NCBI RefSeq assembly: GCF_040869045.1 | Contig: NC_090319.1 | Span: 49,262,779-49,326,778, forward strand | DNA: 64,000 nt | Origin: Eurosta solidaginis | Taxonomy: Eukaryota > Arthropoda > Insecta > Diptera > Tephritidae | Direction of reading: 5' to 3' | Part shown: positions 55,962 to 64,000 of the stretch, piece by piece | Numbering within the stretch: position 1 is the stretch's first letter | Layout: each line of letters begins with the position of its first letter | The notes under the pieces: generated by a model | Databases searched by the model: none | Seen by the model: only the letters and a program-made list of their open reading frames with translations | What the model was told of the DNA's origin: nothing | Translations under genes and position numbers: made by a program

Positions 55962-56248
55962 CATTTTAAATTAAACTTTTTTCATTTTAAATGAAACTTT
56001 TTTCAAGTCAAATGAAACCATACTACTAAGGTAATTGTCAATATATTTATATCGTACTTTATAACGCTAAGTATTTATCAAATTTTTCTTTAAGACAACT
56101 ATTTCTAATTAGCCACATTGAAGGCAAAATTGTTGCTTAAATTTTCTTTGTGATAAAGTAGCAGGGTTATACGCTAGGCAACTTATATACTACAGTTTAA
56201 CCACCCACTGAAAATAAGCACCTATATGTTTTACTTGTATCTACTCCT

Positions 56249-57236
56249 CTTATATATAAAGCACATTCTTCTTCTACATATACTCCGTTAATAACGTAGG
56301 AATAAAGCAACGTAGAGAACAAAGAGAAGGAACCAAAGAGCATGATGTGAGCGTATTTCCTATTCACTGTCTGACACCAACTTACACATCGGTTGAATCC
56401 TCTGTATTATGCTTTTCTCTTTGACCAACGTCTTACCAAACAACATAGAACGATAGCAAGGTATTGAGAGAAACATTACTTTTACCAACTATATAGTAGA
56501 GTATGTGGACTGTGGGGAGATCTTTTTTAACTATGCTGAAAAACATAACGGTAAAAAGTGATCTTTTCTACTCTATGGCGTAGTTACATTGCACTTCACT
56601 CATTTGGGCCTTTGAAAACATGTATATTTGTCTTTATTCCATTATTTTTCATTGTATATTGTATCTAAATGTAATACTTAGAATATATATATTAGGATGG
56701 GTCGATTTATTAACTGATATCGCGCCATCGATTTTTCGATAGGATTTGGGGTCAGGAAAGAAAGTTTCACTACTCATACCGAAACAAATAATTTTCGAGC
56801 CTGCGAAATTTCATTTTTTTTTTTTACTTTTTTTAACTTTGATTTTTAACGGTTTTTTCATGACCTACAAAAAAAATTTTCGGAGATTAAGTTTCCTTTA
56901 AACTATTCTGATCTATTTCGTTGTAGTGCGAATAAAAACAAAGTTTATTCCACCTTACGGCCCAACGTTTCGCCAAATTTCCTTGGCATCATCAGGGGCG
57001 TAATAATTTTAGATGTGGCGGTTGACAAAATTACAAATGAAAACTAAATAAAATTTGCAAAAATTACACCATTAATTACATAGAAAATTGGTACCATCGA
57101 TTTGTGGTACACTTTGTCACATTAAATACTATGAACACTATAAAATTTTCATTTGATTGTATAATTTTCATGTACACCAACGTTTTTAGCGGACGTTTTT
57201 GAGTCGGACAGGGTATACATATAAGAGTAAATACAA
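56249..57236. other. Spacer between the inverted-repeat arms
   Basis: No gene is visible. CCCAACGTTTCGCCAAATTT and GGCATCATCAGGGGCG (about 56965-57001) and a GGATGGGTCGATTTATTAAC block (56696) look like parts of dispersed repeats, unnamed. Confidence 0.35.
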
Positions 57237-57612
57237 GTAAAAAATATAGGTGCTTATTTTCAGTGGGTGGTTAAACTGTAGTATATAAGTTGCCTAGCGT
57301 ATAACCCTGCTATTTTATCTATTAAAAATTGAAACGACCAAAAGGCAAGGCTAAACTAAGCCGACCTTAACTGCAGCTTAAATTCACAAAGAAAATTCAA
57401 GCAAAAATTTTGCCTTCAATGTGTTTAATTAGAAATAGTTGTCTTAAAGAAAAATTTGATAAATACTTAGCGTTATAAAGTACGATATAAATATATTGAC
57501 AATTACCTTAGTAGTATGGTTTCATTTGACTTGAAAAATGTTTCATTTGAAATGAAAAAAGTTTCATTTAAAATGAAAAAAGGTTCATTTGACCTGAAAA
57601 TGCTATATACAG
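57237..57612 (-). repeat. Large inverted repeat, right arm
   Basis: Complement of 55962-56248 plus 52960-53005, as described for the left arm, with an extra ~80-bp segment. The uninterrupted state here shows the sequence into which the 3-kb element inserted on the left. Confidence 0.75.
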
Positions 57613-58250
57613 TCTGTATTGCTGCAGTCATTGTTGCCAATTTGCACGAAAACTGGTACTTTTTCGTGTTCCTTCCACTACTCGACTCATTTGATAAATT
57701 CTACATGTTGGTTCTAGCAGAATTTTATCCCATTTTTCGATAGTTTCTATCTACAACATAAATATCTGCATTGGAATAGGGAACTGAACTACTAAGTTCT
57801 TAATAAGTCAAACTCAGTTTAGAAAAATTTTCAAGTAGCTTTTTCGTGTAACATATCAGGCGCCAATACACATATCTTAACAATACACTCTGTATTATTG
57901 TACCCAAGACTGCCATTCTAATACAATTCGAACCCAAAGTGATCCTTTTTCTCTATTGGTCCACTCGTCCATTTTGTTCAGAAATTCCACATGCTGGGTC
58001 TAGTAAAATTGTATCCCGTTTTTCGATAGTTCCGATCCACTCCATATATATTTACATTGGATGAGGGCACTGAAATTGCATAGTTTTTAAAGAGTCACAA
58101 TTAAACTCAACTGCGGAATATTTTCAAATACCTATACTGTGTAAATATTTTTAGGCGCCAATACTTATGTATATCTTTAGAGCACATACTGCATTGTTGT
58201 AGTCAAAGTTGCCACTTTGACAAATTTTTAAAACTGCTCCGTTTTGTCGC
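57613..58250 (+). repeat. ~290-bp tandem repeat, two-plus units
   Basis: GTTGCCAATTTGCACGAAAA (57632), GACTGCCATTCTAATACAAT (57907) and GTTGCCACTTTGACAAAT (58208) start successive units; each has CCCATTTTTCGATAGTT-type and AGGCGCCAATAC blocks. Divergence is high, so it is an old satellite-like repeat continuing from the inverted-repeat arm. Confidence 0.6.
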
Positions 58251-58393
58251 GGTTGGCCTACTGGACCCCTTCGAAATTTCGCCCTTTTTTGAGAAGTTTA
58301 AAAAATAAATGTGCATATGTTAAAATATCAATTTGCTTTGGAAAAAATTGCTATTGTATACAGCACTGAACATTTCAGTGAAAAGACTTACAG

Positions 58394-58571
58394 TGGTACG
58401 GCCCGGAAGGTTCAATGTGGTCATATTAAATCGTTCCCGAGATGGTCGGGCTAGTACCTCAGTGTGTTTGTTACCGGGACATACTGGATCCATATTCGGC
58501 AAAAAATCATCAACACCCATAACACTACCCTACAACCTTCGAAAAGTGGCTTTAATGCTATAACAACAAAA
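58394..58571 (+). mobile_element. CAA-tailed SINE-like repeat, copy 5, 3' end
   Basis: CCGGAAGGTTCAATGTGGTC, CCGAGATGGTCGGGCTAG and the tail GCTATAACAACAAAAGG match the last ~180 bp of the 49162-49567 family. 5'-truncated. Confidence 0.65.
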
Positions 58572-58595
58572 GGAAAGGGTGCGATGTCTACCTAA

Positions 58596-59759
58596 TCTAA
58601 TATATAAAATTCTTCTGTCACGGTTTTAGAGGCTGATTTCCTCCGAAACGGCTGAACCGATTCTCATGAAATTGTGTGAGCATATTGTGTAGGTCTGAGA
58701 ATCGGCCAACGTCTACCTTTTTTTCGCTACATGTCTAGGGTCTTGAGATCAAAACGTGGGCCCGGGTACCCCTAGAATGTGTTTATACAATATGGATATC
58801 AAATGAAAGCTGTTGATGAGTGCTATATTACAGGATAATTTTCATACCCCTGGGTGACTAGGGTCTCGAGATATAGGCCAAAACCTGGACCCGGATACCG
58901 CTAGAATGTGTTTATACAATATGGATGTCAAATGAAAGATGTTGATGAGTGCTATAGTACAGGATAATTTTCATACAACTGGGAGGCTAGGGTCTCGAGA
59001 TATAGCCCAAAACGTGGACCCGGGTACCCCTAGAATGTGCTTATACAATATGGATATCAAATGAAAGCTGTTGATGAGTGCTATAGTACAGGATAGTTTT
59101 CATACAACTGAGAGGCTAGGGTCTCGAAATATAGGCCAAAACATGGACCCGGATACCGCTAGAATATGTGTATATTATGGATATTAAATGAAAGCTGTTG
59201 CTGAGAGCTCTGAAGTTCATTTTGATATTTGATTTAGTCGCATCAACCTGGCAAAACTGATAAATATACATGCGAAGCCGAAATAAAGACATGAATTAAT
59301 ATTACCCACATACTTATTTGCATACGTCCTATTCGTTTTGCCTAAAACATTCGTATATAAATTTGCCCATATTAGTATTTACGATGCTTTTTTCCGGGAA
59401 GTATAATAGAGACGGACTGGGATTAGGACTAGGACTGGGACTGAGACTGAGACTAGGAGTGGGACTGGGACTGAGACTCGGAATGGGGCTGGAACAAAAT
59501 ACATGCCACCCTCTGGGACTGGCAATAAGAGATGAAGAAGAAAGAGAAAAACTTGAGAGGAGAAAAAAGAGAAGGATACTGAGAAAGAGATAGAATGAGA
59601 CGAAGATGGAGATGAAGCGAAAAAGACGGAGGGAGGAGTGAATAAAGAGATTAGGAAAAAGTGTAGAGGGGTAGGGCAGATTTAGACGGAAAAAGCTTAT
59701 TAAAATGTATGCAGATAGGCCAAATTTAGGGCAGAACAACGTCTGCCGGGTCTGCTAGT
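58596..59759 (+). mobile_element. Non-autonomous Helitron-like element, copy 2
   Basis: TCTAATATATAAAATTC to CGGGTCTGCTAGT, close to 6028-7013 along its length, with one or two more ~120-bp internal units and a GGGACTGGGACTGAGACTG minisatellite near 59415-59490. The 91- and 136-codon frames in it come from the minisatellite. Confidence 0.7.
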
Positions 59760-60116
59760 CTTATATATTATTTCTAATTGCTGTTTTTATGTGCAGGTCC
59801 CTTTTTCACTCTTATTTGGAATCCAAATCTATAAATAAAGTTTTGGTTGTAAAGATATTCGTGCTATTAGCGAGCTTTGGGCATTATTATGTTAAAAATA
59901 AACGATTGTGAGCACACAAAGAAATCTATTTGTACTATGGAACTATTGTGAGTATTTGATTAGAACTAACACTGCATTACCGGCAGTTGCTAACATTCGC
60001 CAGATGGCAGCGCAAGGGCATGTAAGTTTTTATTGATAAATGATTGATTGATAGAACAGCTGATTTCTGTTAATATCTGATATTTATTGCGCAAGATGCG
60101 CACGGGTCCGGCTAGT
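59760..60116 (+). mobile_element. Helitron-like repeat, 3' type 2, copy 2
   Basis: Homologous to 43999-44379. Ends TGCGCAAGATGCGCACGGGT then CCGGCTAGT with the TGCGC/GCGCA hairpin. It directly abuts the previous element's CTAGT end, a head-to-tail tandem of two Helitron-like units. Confidence 0.7.
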
Positions 60117-61294
60117 CAAATTTTAATACGGATTTAAATGACACTTATTTTAAATACTTTCTCGTTTTCCAATTCGGGTATGTAAAAAAATACATACAAT
60201 TTATTGGGAATCAAAACGCTCATTGACTCTTACACCTCTATTTATTTTTCTCCTTTACGTGGAATCAACCTTTTTCTTCTCTTTATTGGATTTTCTTCGC
60301 CTAGTCTTTGACTTGGATTGTTCAGATGTAAACATAAATACAAATGTAAATAAATTTATGTGTGCTGTGAATGTATAGTATATACATATAGCATATTCTT
60401 TGATAAGACGAAAGCATTGGGTTTGTGTTATTATTGTGTGTGATTATTGTTATTACAATTGGTTGTTGTTATTACAGTTGTGGTATTTTTATTTAAAATA
60501 AAATTTATTATTTTGTTGTTTTGTTTTTCTCGTTCCCTTTAGCTGGGCGTCGCATATTCGGCAGCCATTTGCTTTCTTAACATCGAAAACAACAAAAAGC
60601 CACAGCTAACACTATCCGACATATAAAATGGTAAACACATATAACCCAATAAACATTTTCGTTTTGACTCAATTTCAGAAGCATGTTGATAACTAAACTG
60701 CTACTCAAGACTCAAACGTTCTTTCTCATAAATTTATATATTATATGACAAAATGTAATGAAATCGAAGTGTCTTCACAACCGATTCTTAGGTTTGGTTG
60801 AAATATTTGAGAAGAGTATAGTAAGCATGGTATTTATTTCAATAATCCGAACACACCAGTACAACACGCGTCTTTTCATACTTCTTTCCACATTTTTAGA
60901 AATGTTTTGGCAGCCGATCACGGTTTTAAAGTGTTTCTCGCGTAGAGCTGTTGAACGGGTAAAAAAATTTAGCACCCTTGTTTTTATTCTTAATGCTGGC
61001 ATAAGTACGCTTCTTCAGATACCCCATTTTCTGTAGGTCCCATATATGTAGATGCACTTTACATTTTCATACTAAATTTGTTCAAAAAAAGTTGTCATCA
61101 CAGCAACCCATATCTGATATTCCGCTCCTTTTTTTGTTTCGCCGCGTCGATGTCGATGACACTTCGTTCAGTGTCAAACTCATCTTCCACGCAGGTTCAC
61201 TGGGTTCCACGCTAGTTTGACACTTCGGTCAGAGTCAAGCGGCAGTGTGTTAGAAAGAGAAGGAAACAAACATTCCTACTTGTAAACCTGTACT
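60117..61294. other. Unassigned region
   Basis: TG-rich and CA-rich microsatellites near 60400-60500. TTCCCTTTAG at 60532-60541 looks like a splice acceptor, but the next codons in the phase left by the 42017 donor stop after about 12 residues. No gene supported. Confidence 0.35.
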
Positions 61295-61622
61295 ATGGCC
61301 TACCACACCGAAAATTCTGGGTTCACGCCCGGGCAAAGGAAAATCAAAATTTAGAAACAAGTTTTTTTTAATTAGAAGAAAATTTTTCTAAGCAGGGTCG
61401 CCGCTCGGCAGTGTTTGGCAAGCTCTCGAGTGTTTTTCTGTCATGAAAAGCTTCTCAGTGAAAATCCAGCTGCCTTGCAGATGCCGTTCGAAGTCGGCAC
61501 AAAAACAAGTAAATCCCATCCCGCCAATTTATAGAAAAAATAAAAAAGGAGCACAGCGCAAATTGGGACAAAAGCTCGGCATAAAATCTCTTTGGAGGTT
61601 ATCGCGCCTTACATTATTTTTA
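61295..61622 (+). mobile_element. tRNA-derived SINE copy 5, 3' complete
   Basis: Starts in the anticodon-like region (CTACCACACCGAAAATTCTG), B-box-like GGGTTCACGCCCG, body CTAAGCAGGGTCGCCGCTCG, GATGCCGTTCGAAGTCGG, and end GGTTATCGCGCCTTACATTA then T-rich. Head is truncated. Confidence 0.75.
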
Positions 61623-62319
61623 TACGCTGAGATAAGCCAACTATGAAAAAATTCTGAGAAAGGTAATTACTCAACCGAAATGTGAAGAAGATCAAAAGCA
61701 CACATACCACAAGCTGGAAAGGAAGCTCGTCATTAATCTGCTACAATCGGATCATTAAAAATGAAATACTAAGAGTTATTTAGCTTTACGATTGAGGAAT
61801 ATGCCAATTGCTTATAGCGACCCATGTAACTGCGATGCAGGAGTTTGCGACAGAAGCTGAACAGCTTCACTCAGGCATAACATTACGGCCAGAAATAAGG
61901 CCACGTGAGGTTGCTTTGGTCCAAAAACCAGCTTGGATAGCTATTGTGGGATTTGTTCAACAAAGCACGAGAAATTAAAGGACTACTTGGCAAATAAAAT
62001 GTGCGAAGAATAAATACTTCCCACCAGCCATGCGACTTCAATAATCTCCAACGAGATATCCCACAAAGTAGAATAAACTTGAAAACTTCTGCTAGCAACT
62101 AATTTGCGACCAATAAAGCAGGCGGTCAATAAATTCCATCACGTTAGCCTCTGTAACATTAAGGAAGTCAACATGAAATTTCTCCATTCAAGAGTCAATC
62201 GTTTACCAAAAAATTAAAGCGTTTGGGGTCTAAACACTAGAGTTTTGCTTTTTAGGCTATTTAGCAAATAATAGAAAAGACGTAAACGCTGTGATTATTA
62301 ACTGAGTGTTGTCCATCTG
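61623..62319. other. Unassigned region
   Basis: Short frames, no motifs. Confidence 0.35.
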
Positions 62320-63037
62320 TATACATATATAAAAATGAAATTCTGTGTGTGTGTTCCCTGTTCCCTATGGAAACGTATTTCCCACACTTAAATCATCACC
62401 AAATTATGGCTATAGATTCCTTCGATTAAGACGAAGGTTCTTCATAAGAATTTTAAATTAATTATAACTTTTTTTTTTCAATTTCACGGGCGCCACTGGG
62501 TGGTGCGACAAATTTTGTATGTCAGCAAAAGTTACTCATACGCCATGTACGTACTTAAGTGCAGAACTATTGTTTGGTCATAGCATTGAACTCACAAAAA
62601 GTTACATCGATTGTATTCAGTGATTTAAAAGTTTGAATTAAATTTAAGTATTCCATTGGAAAAATATCTGCCTATATTAGAGATGATAGACAAAAATTGT
62701 GCAGCTAAAATATTGTGTTTAAGTTACGAGATTTTGAGTATGAATTGTATGTGACAAAATAAAATTTGAAGAATACAGCAAAGATTGATAAATTAGAGGA
62801 ATGAGGAATCTAAGAAAAAAGAAGGAGAGTGGTAGAGGGTGTAAAAAAAGAAGAGCAAGAGATAAGGAAATTATAAAGGGTAAGAATGGGAAAAATTGGT
62901 AGATACATTCTGAAGAAGATCAATTAAATATTTTATACTGATTGCTTGACTTTGGGTAGCGGGAAGGAATGCGTTAAAATACACCTAATTTAGATTAGTA
63001 TCTGCCCAACCCAAGCAACGCCGGGTACCCTGCTAGT
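62320..63037 (+). mobile_element. Helitron-like repeat, type 3
   Basis: Starts TATACATATATAAAAATG then AAATTCTGTGTGTGTG, and ends CAAGCAACGCCGGGTACCC then TGCTAGT. This start/end pair is the usual look of non-autonomous Helentron-like repeats in flies and moths. No coding capacity. Confidence 0.7.
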
Positions 63038-64000
63038 CCTAAATACCAGTTAAATCTATAGAATTCGTAACACCAATTGATTACATGATAGAACATACCT
63101 ATAACGAAATTTAGAAAACTCGTAGACAATCCTATATCGCAATGCCTACTGTAGTTAGGATCTTAAGAAAGTGTGATCCAGTGCCTTGGAATCAGGAGTT
63201 CTATATACTGACGCTAATTCGGAATTTTAGTACACAAATGGTTCAAAACGAGGTCCAGGAAATCAATACCAAATAGAAGCTACCCACTATCTTCGGTTTT
63301 ATCTTCGATGTTGAACTGTCGCACATCAATGCAGCCTTTCATATGAAAAGTTATTCAAATACCTGTGATTTTTGTTACAGCAAAGGAAAGATCAAACCAA
63401 ATCGCAGAATGACTGACTGTGACGCCATTTGTGTCTCATGCGCAATCACAGTTACAATCACAGCCCTCGTTCTAGGTACAATTAAGATGCGATTTGCATT
63501 AAGTGATTTGTGTTGTGTCTAAGTAATGGTAGATGTCGAAAATATGTTGTTATATATTGGGCTCGCTTGCAGCTTACTGCGATATCTTGAAATGAATCGC
63601 ATCACTAATCATGGATTCATTTTGTCGCAGCTTACTATTTTGTTGTGACATGGGTGTTATTGTAACTGTTATTGTGTTTATAGGTAAGCGTGATTTTTAA
63701 CTGCGATTTAGAACATATTAGTCTTCCATCACTGCTCAGTCATAGTGACGGATGAAAATTGATGTGACTAAAAAATCATAGTGGCAATCACTTTGTTCCA
63801 CGAAAATCGCGAGACTTGCCAACCCTACCATAAAACCATTTTACAGTAATATTTCAAAATACAAAAAGTATTTTGGTGATTGGTGCAACCTGTCAATTGT
63901 CTTCGATTGAGAGGCGGGAACTGATCAGCCTCAGAAAAAAATCATAAATGATATATATGTATGTGTGTGTAAACACATACATATGTACATTGATCATAAT
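63038..64000. other. Unassigned sequence to the window edge
   Basis: AT-rich with short frames; ACATACATATGTACAT-type microsatellite at the very end. Confidence 0.35.

Larger units (their letters stand above)
52926..56248 (+). repeat. Large inverted repeat, left arm (split by a 3-kb element)
   Basis: Bases 52960-53005 plus 55962-56248 are complementary to 57237-57612: for example CAGGTCAAATGAAACTTTTT, CATACTACTAAGGTAATTGT, GGCAACTTATATACTACAGT. The arm is interrupted by the TATACTCAG element at 53006-55961. The right arm has an ~80-bp segment around 57320-57400 that the left lacks. Confidence 0.75.

Noticed and set aside
59318..59739. Leu/Gly/Arg- and Ser/Pro-repeat frames
   Set aside because: Translation of the GGGACT minisatellite in both strands.
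60532..60600. Possible downstream exon of the 39866 gene
   Set aside because: Acceptor-like TTCCCTTTAG, but the phase-matched frame stops after about 12 residues and 18 kb of repeats separates it.
1..64000. CRISPR array, operon or other prokaryotic system
   Set aside because: Introns, opa repeats, LINEs, SINEs and MITEs show a fly genome; direct repeats here are transposon or satellite units without spacer structure.

Overview
The window reads as nuclear DNA of a higher fly, most probably a tephritid fruit fly. The basis is AT-rich intergenic sequence with TATG, CAA and TTTCC microsatellites, a coding exon full of opa-type Gln/Asn runs, and several repeat families whose wording I recognise from tephritid genomes by memory only. 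Nothing is prokaryotic. Almost everything is mobile or repetitive DNA; I can support only one likely host coding exon, at 39.9-42.0 kb.

Layout. 0.7-4.6 kb: a full-length but broken non-LTR retrotransposon (LINE) with a 10-bp target site duplication (TSD), a 2A-like motif, two PHD-like zinc fingers, endonuclease, reverse transcriptase (RT) and a terminal zinc knuckle. 5.1-10.3 kb: fragments of an RNase H-bearing LINE (family A), a Helitron-like repeat, a tRNA-derived SINE and an RTE-like scrap. 10.6-13.6 kb: three kinds of degenerate tandem array. 13.88-17.80 kb: a complete-ended 3.9-kb DNA transposon with 15-bp perfect terminal inverted repeats (TIRs), 8-bp TSDs and a nearly intact transposase-like gene on the minus strand. 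18-25.9 kb: a (CAA)n-tailed SINE-like repeat, an RTE-like fragment with a 13-bp TSD, a solo LTR with a 4-bp TSD, and a TA-flanked MITE. 27-32.7 kb: LINE fragments of families A and B, two fold-back repeats, a 115-bp tandem repeat and a SINE. 33.4-36.2 kb and 53.0-56.0 kb: two nearly identical copies of a 2.8-3.0 kb non-coding element carrying a ~130-bp tandem array; shorter relatives lie at 7.9, 10.4, 37.6 and 45.1 kb. 42-52 kb: family B LINE pieces, a 684-bp fold-back MITE, CAA-tailed repeats and a SINE. 52.9-57.6 kb: a large inverted repeat whose left arm is split by the 3-kb element. 58.6-63.0 kb: Helitron-like repeats and one more SINE.

The elements interact through nesting and apparent parasitism. 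The solo LTR landed at the edge of the RTE fragment, the 3-kb element landed inside an inverted-repeat arm, and the CAA-tailed SINE-like repeat ends in the same 3' sequence as the 0.7-4.6 kb LINE, which suggests that the LINE machinery mobilised it. The 13.9-17.8 kb DNA transposon is the best candidate for something little described: its ends and target duplication are exact, its gene has one frameshift and one in-frame stop that a 72-nt intron would remove, and I could not assign its superfamily with certainty.
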